From contig NZ_JAJQXA010000005.1 in NCBI RefSeq assembly GCF_021245985.1, positions 62,001 to 126,000 on the forward strand: DNA of 64,000 nt, read 5' to 3'. Source of the stretch: Flavobacterium soyae. Lineage in GTDB: Bacteria > Bacteroidota > Bacteroidia > Flavobacteriales > Flavobacteriaceae. Under the pieces are notes generated by a model, which was not told the DNA's origin, did no database searches, and worked only from the letters and a program-made list of their open reading frames with translations. Every line of letters begins with the position of its first letter. Within the stretch, counting starts at the first letter, position 1. Positions 1 through 8,265 of the stretch are shown here, in pieces. A program made the translations under genes and the position numbers.

Positions 1-74
1 AATCGTTGATTTAAAGTATTTAAGAGGGCTGGTTCAGAAATTAAATGGTTACTATTTAATTTGCCCTTTTATTT
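1..74 (-). terminator. possible weak terminator after first precursor gene
   Basis: The left edge holds no gene. An AT-only inverted repeat has 9-bp arms at 38-46 and 54-62, bracketed by GGGC near 26-29 and GCCC at 63-66. Read on the minus strand it lies just past the stop of the precursor gene at 75-407 and is followed by an imperfect T-rich stretch. The stem has few G:C pairs, so a terminator role is only plausible. Confidence 0.25.
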
Positions 75-407
75 TTAAACTATGATGTAATCTTTTAAAG
101 CAGGAAATAAATTATTAACTAAATCAATCCAAACTGTTTGTCCGCCTCCGGCAATAATCTCTAATTGATCTTCTGTTAGTTCAATATCCTCTATATTGGG
201 TTCACTTGGAATATTCATGTAAACTTTAGACTTATCTGTCTGATCGTTTACAACAAGTGTTTTTCCTTCGGGTAATACAATTTTAGCTCCGGTTAAATTT
301 TCGATTGCTTTTATAGGATCTGCAATTAAGCTTTTTCTAAAATTAACATCTTCCCAGGCTTTAGAAATTACCAATCGTAAAACCTCTTCTTCTTTGTTCT
401 GTTCCAT
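75..407 (-). CDS. NHLP-leader RiPP precursor-like peptide 1
   Basis: This 110-residue protein resembles nitrile hydratase alpha-like leader peptide (NHLP) natural product precursors. Visible family features are KAWED at 16-20, LPEGKT at 45-50, NIPSEP at 65-70, and an acidic helix ending QLEIIAGG with the Gly pair at 87-88. The pair suits cleavage by a C39-type leader peptidase and leaves a 22-residue tail, 89-110. The tail has no Cys or Ser, one Thr, and is hydrophobic (WIDLV, FPAL, YIIV), unlike azole or lanthionine cores. It lies 79 bp downstream of the cyclase gene and may be co-transcribed with it. Its leader aligns without gaps to the second precursor at 2575-2907. Family assignment is fairly secure; the mature product and its modification are unknown. 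A stand-alone NHLP-fold protein with no processing remains possible. Confidence 0.8.
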   Translation of the reverse strand: MEQNKEEEVLRLVISKAWEDVNFRKSLIADPIKAIENLTGAKIVLPEGKTLVVNDQTDKSKVYMNIPSEPNIEDIELTEDQLEIIAGGGQTVWIDLVNNLFPALKDYIIV

Positions 408-486
408 GATTTATTTCCTTTTGTATAATGTAAAATTAGTCCTTCAAAATATTATAAAAATGCCAAAAAAACCGACAAAATATTAT

Positions 487-2487
487 TTATATATAGCTGT
501 GATCTAATACTATAGGAGTATTTACCAGTGAAACTGCGCTTTTCTCGACAAAATACATTTTGATCTCTCCTTTGCCTTTTGCATAAATTTTACCGCGGTA
601 TTCAAATACAAAACATTTTTCATCCTTGATTAAATTATACAGCGATTCGCTTATGTTAACTTTTTCAACCATTCCGTTGCTTTCAATTCGGCTTGCTGTA
701 TTCACAGTATCTCCCCAAACATCGTATTGAAACTTTTTTACTCCCACGATTCCTGCTACAATAGGTCCGGCGTGAATGCCCAAACGCATCTCAAAAGCCG
801 GAACATCTGCCGCTATATTGATTATTTTTCTCTGAATCATAAATTCCTGCATTTCTAATGCGGCCGAAACAATGTTTTTTAATGAATTTTTATCTGGATT
901 AGGGATGCCGCCTGCAGCCATGTAAGAATCTCCAATGGTTTTAATTTTTTCGATGTTGTACTTATCAGAGATAAAATCAAAAGCTTTGAAGCAGACATTT
1001 ATTTCTTCAACAAGATTTTGCGGCGTCATTTTTTCTGCAGTCTGTGTAAAAGATTTAAAATCAGTAAAAAGAATAGAAACCAGATTAAAATCGCGGGCAT
1101 TTACAAAGCCTTTTTCTTTTAGTTCTTCGGCTATTTCTTCCGGAAGAATGTTTAGCAGTAATTTTTCTGAACGGTCTTTTTCTATCGTTAATGCTTTTCT
1201 GGATCTTCGAACATAGTTTAATCTATTCCATAAAGCGATAGTAATCAGTATGATAAAGCCAAGAGAGATAATGATTAAGTTTCGTTGTTTTTCTTTCTTC
1301 TGAACTTCTTCTTTATGTTTAAGATCAATTTTATGCACTTTTGTAACATAGGCTATACTGTCAATAAGCATTGCTTTTTGAAACTCCATATTCAATATCT
1401 TGTTAGATGTTTCTTCAGATTGTAAACTGTCTTTATAATCATTTGATTTTTCGTAGTAATTAAGCGCCAGATTATTGTTGCCTCTCGATTTATAAGTTTC
1501 GTAAAGACATTTGCAGGCATCTTTTTTAACGGATAACGCTCCAAGACTTTCGGCAATATCGAGCCCTGTTTTGCATTTTTTGAGCGCTTTGTCGGTATTT
1601 CCCAATTTGTTTAATATATTGCCAATAGCAACTTGTGTAATGCCTATATATTGTAAACTGTTTATTTTTTGAGAAGAGGCCAAACAAAGATTATAATACG
1701 ACAAGGATTTGGTAAGATCGCCCTGAGTATTAAAAAGTTCTCCCAAATTATAAAGTACTTCTATTGTTTTTTGTTTATCGTCTATTTTATTTGCAATAGC
1801 CAAAGCCTGATTGAAATAATCATAGGCTTTTGCATATTCTTTCTGCATCATATAAATTTTACCTGCCCCATTTAGGTTATGAGAAATTCCTATGGAATCT
1901 TTTAATTCTCTGTAAATGGCATTGGCTTTTTGAGAATAAACCATCGCATTAGTATAATCTCTAATATCAACGTATATTCCTCCAATGTTTTGTGTGGCGG
2001 CGGCAATGACTTTTTTGTCGCCTATTTTTTTCTGAATTTTGATTACCTGGCTGTAAAAGTCCAATGCCTTTGGATAGTTGCCTAAGTAATAATAAACAGC
2101 GCCCATGTTATTTAATGCTGCGGCAACTCCTTTATGAAAATTGGCTTTTTCATACGTTTTCTTGCACTTTGTAAAGTATGAAAGGGCTTTTAAATAATCT
2201 CCCTGATAATAATAGTTTGTTGCTATTTTATTGTAGCTGTCTCCAATACCTTTTTGATTGTTTGATTTTTGATAGATTTTCAAACTTTTTTCGAACAAAG
2301 TCATTGCTTCTAAAAATTTCCCGGCATTTTGGTGTTTTTCTCCAGCGTTTAATAAACTATCAGCAGTTTGCTTATTTTCAGGAATATTTTCCAGGGCATG
2401 TTTAGATGACATTTTTGATTGTGCATCCAGACCTGTTCCGTTTACCAGAAATAAAAAAAACAATAAATATGTAAACAAGATTTTCAC
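487..2487 (-). CDS. TPR-transmembrane class III adenylate cyclase
   Basis: A signal peptide (1-23, ending LDAQ) is followed by about eight tetratricopeptide repeats (roughly 40-385), a transmembrane helix near 404-422, the linker LLLNILPEEIAEEL, and a class III nucleotide cyclase domain (467-650). Metal-binding Asp residues are D476 (LFTDF) and D520 (GDSY). K516 and D589 (YDVWGD) form the adenine-specifying Lys/Asp pair, and N596 and R600 are the transition-state residues, so it should make cAMP, with TPRs outside the cytoplasm and the catalytic domain inside. This layout is common in Bacteroidota. It sits between two NHLP precursor genes on the same strand; a hairpin at 2508-2541 lies just above its start. 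The link to the peptides is only positional. Its length is normal for TPR-cyclase fusions and the catalytic set is complete. Confidence 0.9.
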   Translation of the reverse strand: MKILFTYLLFFLFLVNGTGLDAQSKMSSKHALENIPENKQTADSLLNAGEKHQNAGKFLEAMTLFEKSLKIYQKSNNQKGIGDSYNKIATNYYYQGDYLKALSYFTKCKKTYEKANFHKGVAAALNNMGAVYYYLGNYPKALDFYSQVIKIQKKIGDKKVIAAATQNIGGIYVDIRDYTNAMVYSQKANAIYRELKDSIGISHNLNGAGKIYMMQKEYAKAYDYFNQALAIANKIDDKQKTIEVLYNLGELFNTQGDLTKSLSYYNLCLASSQKINSLQYIGITQVAIGNILNKLGNTDKALKKCKTGLDIAESLGALSVKKDACKCLYETYKSRGNNNLALNYYEKSNDYKDSLQSEETSNKILNMEFQKAMLIDSIAYVTKVHKIDLKHKEEVQKKEKQRNLIIISLGFIILITIALWNRLNYVRRSRKALTIEKDRSEKLLLNILPEEIAEELKEKGFVNARDFNLVSILFTDFKSFTQTAEKMTPQNLVEEINVCFKAFDFISDKYNIEKIKTIGDSYMAAGGIPNPDKNSLKNIVSAALEMQEFMIQRKIINIAADVPAFEMRLGIHAGPIVAGIVGVKKFQYDVWGDTVNTASRIESNGMVEKVNISESLYNLIKDEKCFVFEYRGKIYAKGKGEIKMYFVEKSAVSLVNTPIVLDHSYI

Positions 2488-2507
2488 AATAGTAGTTTTA
2501 AATTAAA

Positions 2508-2541
2508 AAAACGCATATGTTCATAGCGAGCACATACGTTT
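2508..2541 (-). terminator. terminator-like hairpin between precursor 2 and cyclase
   Basis: On the minus strand an AAACGTATGT arm pairs with ACATATGCGTTT (one bulged base) and is followed by seven T residues. It lies about 35 bp past the stop of the second precursor and about 20 bp before the cyclase start. It would let the precursor be made in excess, with partial read-through into the cyclase gene. Confidence 0.55.
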
Positions 2542-2574
2542 TATTCCACGTTAATTATCCTGCGGTATTTGGTT

Positions 2575-2907
2575 TTATCCAAAAATACCTGTGGAATAAT
2601 TACTAGCACTCACAATAATAGGCGGTGTATGATCTGCTTCTGCTCCTCCTGAAATTATATCCAGTTGTTCTTCATTCAATTCCATATCCTCAAAGTCTGG
2701 TTCAGCAGGAATATTAATAAAGATTGTAGAAGAATTGGACTGATCTACAAAGGCTAATGTTTTTCCTTCTGGTAAATGGATTGGATGTTCTAAGAAATTT
2801 TCTATTGTCTCAACAGGACTCTTTATTAAATTGTCCTTAAATACCGGATCTTTCCATGCTTTTTTTACAATAGATTCTAAAACCTTTTGTTCGTTAGTTA
2901 ATTCCAT
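2575..2907 (-). CDS. NHLP-leader RiPP precursor-like peptide 2
   Basis: This is a 110-residue paralogue of the precursor at 75-407. The shared leader includes KAWKD (16-20), LPEGKT (45-50), NIPAEP (65-70) and EEQLDIISGG, with the Gly pair again at 87-88. About half of the first 88 residues are identical and no gaps are needed. The predicted 22-residue tail (89-110) is unrelated to the tail of the first copy: AEADHTPP then a Ser/Thr/Asn-rich end, GIFG, and no Cys. Conserved leader with diverged core is what a RiPP precursor family shows. It is flanked by hairpins on both sides (3083-3122 and 2508-2541), so it is probably a short transcript of its own. Which enzyme modifies it cannot be told from the sequence; the ThiF-like gene upstream is the obvious candidate. 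Confidence 0.8.
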   Translation of the reverse strand: MELTNEQKVLESIVKKAWKDPVFKDNLIKSPVETIENFLEHPIHLPEGKTLAFVDQSNSSTIFINIPAEPDFEDMELNEEQLDIISGGAEADHTPPIIVSASNYSTGIFG

Positions 2908-3082
2908 TTTTTTATAATTTATGATTAGACCTAATTATTCTGCTATTGTAAAATTATTTGCATTATGTGATATAGAATTGCCAAATAGACTGACAAAAAG
3001 GCTGCAGTTTTTATCTTTTCTTTTTGCAATAGTTATTTAAAAAGTGGAAAGAAAATCGAAAATAGAACTCAAAATACTAATA

Positions 3083-3122
3083 AAAAAGCTGCTTCAAAAT
3101 TGAGTTTTGAAAGCAGCTTTTA
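3083..3122 (-). terminator. terminator after ThiF-like gene
   Basis: A long hairpin with arms AAAAGCTGCTTTCAAAA and TTTTGAAGCAGCTTTT (one bulge) lies about 57 bp past the stop of the minus-strand ThiF-like gene and is followed by T residues. The stem is nearly symmetrical, so it may act in both directions. It separates the ThiF-like gene from the second precursor gene. Confidence 0.75.
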
Positions 3123-3178
3123 AGAAAAATCTTTTATATTGGAGAAAATAAACTATGAAAACAGATTTTGTAAATTTT

Positions 3179-3925
3179 TTATTTAATAGTGGTCAAATAA
3201 AACTCAGGAAATACTTTTACGGGGTTATTAGCAGCGATATCAAACGCAATATTAGTACAAATTCCGGCGACTATCCAGGATGCAATGGAGAGTTGGGGAG
3301 GAGAAAGATTTTTACCTTCATTTTTGTATTGCTCCAGGATCTCTTCAAGCCATCGCTGAGGCTTTTCCCAAAATCTCATATAATCTAAAACATAATCGAC
3401 TACATTAATTTCGGTAAATTTTTCATTTGGTTTTCTTAAAGATTCCAGTCCTTCTTCATCTGAAATAACTAATACCAATGCGCCCCATCCCAAATTATAC
3501 GGATGCAAAACGGGTATTTTTTTCTTCTGACAGATGGAATCAAACATAAGCGGAACATCTGAAGTAAAATCCAGAGCATTAATTGCAATTTTATAATCTG
3601 TTATATGCTCTTCAACATTCTCAGGCGTTAAAAAACAATTATGAACCGTAATTTTTGCGTTGCTGTTAATAGCAAGTAATCTTTCCTTAAGGGCTTCTAC
3701 TTTTGGTTGTGAGATGTTTTTTTCAGTATAATTCTGCCTGTTTAAATTTGATAATTCGACAATATCTCCATCGATTATGGTCAGGGTTTCGAAACCTAAT
3801 CTTAATAAACATTCTGCAATAACACTTCCAATACCTGCACCGCCTAGTAATATTGGGGTATTTTTTATGGTTTCCTGTTCTTCAGGAGTAATATAAAGCC
3901 TATTTCTTATATGCCGTTGATCCAT
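3179..3925 (-). CDS. E1/ThiF-family adenylyltransferase
   Basis: The 248-residue protein has the E1-like ATP-binding fold: GGAGIG at 28-33, IIDGDIVELSNLNRQ at 50-64 with D52 for the metal and R63 as the Arg finger, and K75 in QPKVEAL. Enzymes of this family adenylate a carboxylate, as in ThiF, MoeB and MccB. It has no CxxC zinc pairs and no Cys at the usual thioester site, so adenylation, perhaps with amide or cyclic product formation, is more likely than sulfur transfer. It is short for ThiF/MoeB plus partner domains, and no ThiS, MoaD or thiamine genes are nearby; instead two NHLP-leader peptides are on the same strand. I infer a peptide-tailoring role similar in principle to MccB, but the target residue is unknown. 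Family certain, substrate inferred. Confidence 0.8.
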   Translation of the reverse strand: MDQRHIRNRLYITPEEQETIKNTPILLGGAGIGSVIAECLLRLGFETLTIIDGDIVELSNLNRQNYTEKNISQPKVEALKERLLAINSNAKITVHNCFLTPENVEEHITDYKIAINALDFTSDVPLMFDSICQKKKIPVLHPYNLGWGALVLVISDEEGLESLRKPNEKFTEINVVDYVLDYMRFWEKPQRWLEEILEQYKNEGKNLSPPQLSIASWIVAGICTNIAFDIAANNPVKVFPEFYLTTIK

Positions 3926-4072
3926 TTTTATTCTTTTACAATAATTAAAATTTATTTTTTTGAGTAGAAATAGGGAAGAACAAAAGTACCTGAATTTTGT
4001 AAGATCTGTTATTTTATAAATCTATTTCACGGCTCTTTGCCTTGCCCTAAAAAATAAACATCTAACGATAGC

Positions 4073-6787
4073 TTAAAAAACTTCAATTTTTCCTGTTTGA
4101 ATTTCGCCTAAGCTTGTAATTATTTTATAGAGATAAATTCCAGAGGAAGGATTTTTTAGATTGATGTTATTGTTTTTAGAAAGTAATGGGGAAGTGATAA
4201 TATTTTGCCCGCTGATATTGTATAAATAGAAAATAGCGTTTTCCTCTTTTTGGGTTTCAATATTTAATGCTGCATTTCTGCCTAAAAGGGTGGGGTAGAC
4301 AAAAAACAACTCATCACCCAAATAATTAGTATCAAGAATTAGAGAACTTACTACATTATTGTTTTCTAAAATTATATTTATTTTATATTTATTACTGCCT
4401 TTTATGGGGGCAGTATCTAAAAAAGAAAATGTTTTTGAATTGATATCATTTATTGCGCTAATAACATTTTCGTCATTATTAATTATTTTTACTAAGTCAA
4501 TTCTTTTTATATTAAATAAGCTAAAAAGACTGGCATTAATCTTTACTTTGTTCTCCTCATAAACTTCCGCAAAAGCCAGCTCGAAATAGCAATTTGAGTT
4601 TTGTGCATACTGTAATGTTGACTCACTTTTTATTCCTTCGCTATTGTCAAATACAGGAATTACGGTGTAAATTTTTCCATCAGTATAGATATAATTGGTG
4701 TTTGTTGTCTGCTCTTTAAATTCTAAATGATCTCCTGTCAGCTGATAAATATTAAATGAAGCAACATCGGCAGGTTTGTCCCAATTAATTTCTGTTGTGC
4801 CATCACAAACTAAGCTGGTTCTGATATTTAAATCATAAGAAATCGTAAAGCTGTCAGAGATATAATCGGTATTATCAATGGTCATTTTTAATTTTGCCTT
4901 TGAAAATTTTTGCCCTGCAGGGGTATAAGTAAATTGTTCACTATCCAGATTTATGCCATTTGCGATAATTTCCCAAGTCTGTCCATTATTGTAGCTAATA
5001 GACAATTGTCCGGAGGTACCGGAAAAAGATGAATTCCATTTGAAAGGGGAAATAGTCTTGCCATCATAAGGGAAATTATCATTCTTAACGGGGTAATTCC
5101 ATTCAAATTGATTTTCCAATTCATATTGATAAGCGATGCTGTATTCTTGAGACGTATTCGAGACATATGAACCAATAGCATTAATAGTATAAATTCCTGA
5201 TACAGGGTTTTCAACAGTGACTTGCTCAATATTATTAATTTTATCTTTTCCTCTTACCGCTGGCTGATCAGGAACATCAGGATTAAGAATCCAGGGCAAA
5301 AAAGTAGTGTTGTCTGGCGAAATAACTTCTATGTCTAAATCGTTTACCAAACTTATATTACTATTGATTGCAGCGGGTAAATCGTTCCACACTAATGTAA
5401 TTTTTAAGTTTTTTGCATTTACCGGAAGCGTTATGATATGTGAATTTGTCTTTCCAGATATTAAATTGCCAGATATAATTCTGTTTTCGCTGATCGTTTT
5501 TAAACTTTTATCAGCATTGATATTACCATAACCATAGGTAAAATCTGGACCTTTACTGCCTAAATCTTTTGCACTATTAATTAAAATTGCTTTTGTTTGG
5601 GCGTTCGTCAAAGAAACATTGTTTATAGTTTTATAATGTTGTTTCATAAGCGTAATAATGCCTGCAGCTAATGCTGCAGCATTTGAAGTTCCTTGTGTGC
5701 TAAAGGCCGTTAACTCTGGTTTTATCCGACCGTCATAGGCTGGGCCTTTTGAAGAAAACGGCATAATTACTTCGTTTTGGTCAACACAGCCGAATACGAT
5801 ACTATTTTTGGACTGCTTGAAATTACCGGTAATAGATTTATAACCTTGAAGTCCGCTATTACCGGAGGAAAAACAATGTGTTAAAACAGTATTTAAGGAT
5901 AACTGAGAATCATAAGCATTAGCGAGTGAACCATAAAAATTCTCAATCTCTGTACCATAGGAATGATTTTGAGTGGCAGCACCTTGTAAAGTTGTTACTT
6001 CATCAGGATAGATATTCAAAAAGTCAGACGATTGTATCTTAGCCTTTTGAGCGACTCCTTTTCCTAATGCAGAACTGTTTCCTAATCCGGAAATTATAGT
6101 TGCCATAGCCGTTGCATGGCTCGATACAACAGCAGATTGTGTTGAAGAAGGAATGTGCTTATTTAATAGATCAATATCATTTAAATCAAAAAAATCATCT
6201 TTGACAGATGCAATTTGATTTTCGCCTGTTAAAAGAGGGAAATTAACAATGGCTTTATTTATATAATTGATGCTGAAATTTTGATCTATTATTTTAGATT
6301 CACCTTTTGGCAATAATGATTCCTGTGAAACAGAAGATGCGCTATTCAAAGCTATAACTTCATCAATAATTTTTTGGGAATCACTTTTTATGATTACAAG
6401 ATGGTTATTAAGTATTTTGATATCAGAAATGTTCATTGATTTCAAGTCAATAATTAACCCTTTGATAGAATCAGCTGCTATTATATACTGCTTGTCTTCC
6501 TTATGATTTGAAAAATTTGAGGGTAATTTCCATAAATTGTTAACCGGTAGAATTTTTTTTAAAGGCCGATTAGATTTTAAACTTTCATTTTCGACAATAC
6601 AAAAAGTACTGTCCAATTTTTTTACAACCTTGTATTTGTTGTGATGTGCATTTTTTAAAGATGTAAAATAGTATTTCTCAAATTTTCTTTCGTTTTCTTT
6701 TTTTATGTATTGCTTCCATCTTTCAGCATTTTGCGAGAGACAGATTGTCGTTATCATAAAAAGGAGAAAAGTAATTGGTTTCTTCAT
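4073..6787 (-). CDS. S8 subtilisin-like serine protease with T9SS tail
   Basis: A signal peptide (1-19, CLSQ) precedes a propeptide-like region (20-185), an S8 peptidase domain (about 188-440), a jelly-roll-like region and beta-sandwich segments (440-820), and a C-terminal type A sorting domain (about 830-904, YPTLLGR...GIYLYKI...GKIEVF). Candidate catalytic residues are D197 (SVKDDF), H224 (SSHATAMA), oxyanion N310 (SSGNSG) and S368 (QGTSNAAALAAG). The motifs deviate: the Asp box lacks the usual DTG and the Ser box has N where GTSMA has M. All four residues are still present, so activity is plausible. The tail directs export by the type IX system and surface attachment or release. It is upstream of the ThiF-like gene on the same strand (147 bp), so it might mature or degrade the peptide products, or just be a neighbour. 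Confidence 0.88.
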   Translation of the reverse strand: MKKPITFLLFMITTICLSQNAERWKQYIKKENERKFEKYYFTSLKNAHHNKYKVVKKLDSTFCIVENESLKSNRPLKKILPVNNLWKLPSNFSNHKEDKQYIIAADSIKGLIIDLKSMNISDIKILNNHLVIIKSDSQKIIDEVIALNSASSVSQESLLPKGESKIIDQNFSINYINKAIVNFPLLTGENQIASVKDDFFDLNDIDLLNKHIPSSTQSAVVSSHATAMATIISGLGNSSALGKGVAQKAKIQSSDFLNIYPDEVTTLQGAATQNHSYGTEIENFYGSLANAYDSQLSLNTVLTHCFSSGNSGLQGYKSITGNFKQSKNSIVFGCVDQNEVIMPFSSKGPAYDGRIKPELTAFSTQGTSNAAALAAGIITLMKQHYKTINNVSLTNAQTKAILINSAKDLGSKGPDFTYGYGNINADKSLKTISENRIISGNLISGKTNSHIITLPVNAKNLKITLVWNDLPAAINSNISLVNDLDIEVISPDNTTFLPWILNPDVPDQPAVRGKDKINNIEQVTVENPVSGIYTINAIGSYVSNTSQEYSIAYQYELENQFEWNYPVKNDNFPYDGKTISPFKWNSSFSGTSGQLSISYNNGQTWEIIANGINLDSEQFTYTPAGQKFSKAKLKMTIDNTDYISDSFTISYDLNIRTSLVCDGTTEINWDKPADVASFNIYQLTGDHLEFKEQTTNTNYIYTDGKIYTVIPVFDNSEGIKSESTLQYAQNSNCYFELAFAEVYEENKVKINASLFSLFNIKRIDLVKIINNDENVISAINDINSKTFSFLDTAPIKGSNKYKINIILENNNVVSSLILDTNYLGDELFFVYPTLLGRNAALNIETQKEENAIFYLYNISGQNIITSPLLSKNNNINLKNPSSGIYLYKIITSLGEIQTGKIEVF

Positions 6788-7355
6788 TTATTGTAAATGT
6801 TAGGGCAATCGTAACATTGTTATCAATCGCTCAAAAATTGACTGTTTCAGATCTTTTTACTTCTTAATTGAGATAAAGCAAAGATGAAATTAATGTTTAA
6901 TGATTTCTATTTGAAATATTTATCTGTGCAGATAATTCAAAGTTATTAAAATATTTGTAAAAATTTTATTAGTTTTTATTTCATTCAAAATCTTCAAAAT
7001 CTGTAAGAGTAATTCTCTTTTTGCAGCCCTTTTTTTATTTTAAACGGTATGCAAAAGTGTAAAATCATTTTTTAATACCTGCTAAACAAAATAAAATTTA
7101 GAAACAGGATTATTCTGTCTAACAAGCTGATTTATATTTAAATATCGATTTTATTGGGCTTGCCATAATAATCAGATAATTATTATTAAAAATCTAATAA
7201 AAATAATATAACAAAATATGTTAAATTTGTTAAATAATTTATTTATAAGTATTTTAAGATTAAAATTTATATAAATTTGAATATAAATATTGTTAATATT
7301 TTGTAAAGACCCCTGATTTATCAACTTGTTTAAACAACCAAAAAGAACTATTATT
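6788..7355. other. AT-rich divergent intergenic region
   Basis: This gap separates the minus-strand S8 protease from the plus-strand metallopeptidase and must hold both promoters. It is extremely AT-rich. TAAATTTG occurs at 7222-7229 and 7272-7279, matching the TAnnTTTG -7 consensus of Flavobacteria, but no TTG sits 17-23 bp upstream of either, so I do not assign a promoter. No ORF or strong hairpin is apparent. Confidence 0.4.
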
Positions 7356-8186
7356 ATGAAGAAAATTAAATCAATTTTAGCGTTGTCATTTATAGCGCTA
7401 GTCGTATTGTCCTGTAATAAAGAAGAAGAAGCAGGTCAATCAAATCAAGAATCTCTTAAAGTAACACAAGATGTGTTAAATAAAATAGATGCACTTGCAC
7501 TAAATAACAAAGATGTTCAAGTGATTAAAAACACTAAGTTAGATGGCACCACTGAGGATGCGTTCCTGGTAGAAGGTGACATTATAGTGACAGAAGAACA
7601 ATTAAATAAAATGGATCTTCACGGAGGTATTACTACAGAACAATATCGCACTACTAATTTAGTATCTGCCCCAAGAACTATTAAAGTTGTTGGATTAACA
7701 GGCACTGGTACAACAGCTCTTAGTACAGTTATGCGTAATGGATTGACAGCTGCAATAAACAGATATAATAATTTAGGATTGTCTATTAACTTTACACTTA
7801 CTTTTAGTTCAAGTACTTCAGGTGCAAACATTGTTGTCCGGAGACAAACCGGATCTGCCGGCGGGGTAGCAGGTTTCCCTTCAGGAGGGGCACCTTATAA
7901 TTCAGTTACATTATATTCCGGGTTAGATTCTTACTCAACAAACGTAAATGCACACGTAGCCGCACACGAAATTGGACACTGTATTGGTTTACGCCATACA
8001 GACTATTTCAGCCGTCAGAGCTGTGGTCAGAACTCAAATGAAGGAGCAGCCGGTGTTGGAGCAATTCATATCCCGGGTACACCTACAGGGTATGATTCAA
8101 CTTCTTATATGAGAGCATGTTTCACTTCAAGTGAGACTGGAGCTTTCAATACTAATGATGTTACAGCTCTGAATTATTTATATTAG
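7356..8186 (+). CDS. HEIGH-motif zinc metallopeptidase lipoprotein (M57-like)
   Basis: The ATG at 7356 is preferred over an upstream TTG at 7326, because it begins a clean lipoprotein signal MKKIKSILALSF...VVLSC with the lipid Cys at 20, followed by acidic NKEEE, typical of surface-exported Bacteroidota lipoproteins. The 276-residue protein has a zinc site AAHEIGHCIGLRHTDY (HEIGH at 204-208, third His 214), the hallmark of the dual-action HEIGH metallopeptidase (M57) family. The middle (about 105-190) is a beta-rich pro-catalytic region, and Cys residues near the C-terminus could form disulfides. It is divergent from the S8 protease and ends before a strong hairpin. Substrate unknown; link to the peptide locus is positional only. 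Confidence 0.88.
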   Translation: MKKIKSILALSFIALVVLSCNKEEEAGQSNQESLKVTQDVLNKIDALALNNKDVQVIKNTKLDGTTEDAFLVEGDIIVTEEQLNKMDLHGGITTEQYRTTNLVSAPRTIKVVGLTGTGTTALSTVMRNGLTAAINRYNNLGLSINFTLTFSSSTSGANIVVRRQTGSAGGVAGFPSGGAPYNSVTLYSGLDSYSTNVNAHVAAHEIGHCIGLRHTDYFSRQSCGQNSNEGAAGVGAIHIPGTPTGYDSTSYMRACFTSSETGAFNTNDVTALNYLY

Positions 8187-8225
8187 AAATTAGAAGTTGA
8201 ATTAGAGTTCTCTTTACAAAATATA

Positions 8226-8265
8226 AGAGGCTGTTTCACAATTTGTGAAGCAGCCTCTATTTTAT
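8226..8265 (+). terminator. terminator after M57-like gene
   Basis: Arms AGAGGCTGTTTCACAA and TTGTGAAGCAGCCTCT (one mismatch) form a hairpin at 8226-8258 followed by ATTTTATT. It is 40 bp past the metallopeptidase stop. Its GAGGCTG/CAGCCTC core recurs in three other hairpins in this window. Confidence 0.85.

Noticed and set aside
3155..3388. 77-codon plus-strand ORF
   Set aside because: It is antisense to the ThiF-like gene, which has full E1 motifs.
3179..3925. ThiF or MoeB of cofactor synthesis
   Set aside because: No thiamine or molybdopterin genes nearby and no zinc CxxC motifs or catalytic Cys; the peptide-linked role is favoured.
4073..6787. Inactive S8 pseudoprotease
   Set aside because: Motifs deviate, but the Asp, His, Asn and Ser positions are all filled and the frame is intact, so loss of activity cannot be claimed.
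7326..7355. TTG start giving a longer metallopeptidase
   Set aside because: The extra ten residues (MFKQPKRTII) would spoil the lipoprotein signal; the ATG at 7356 starts a normal one.
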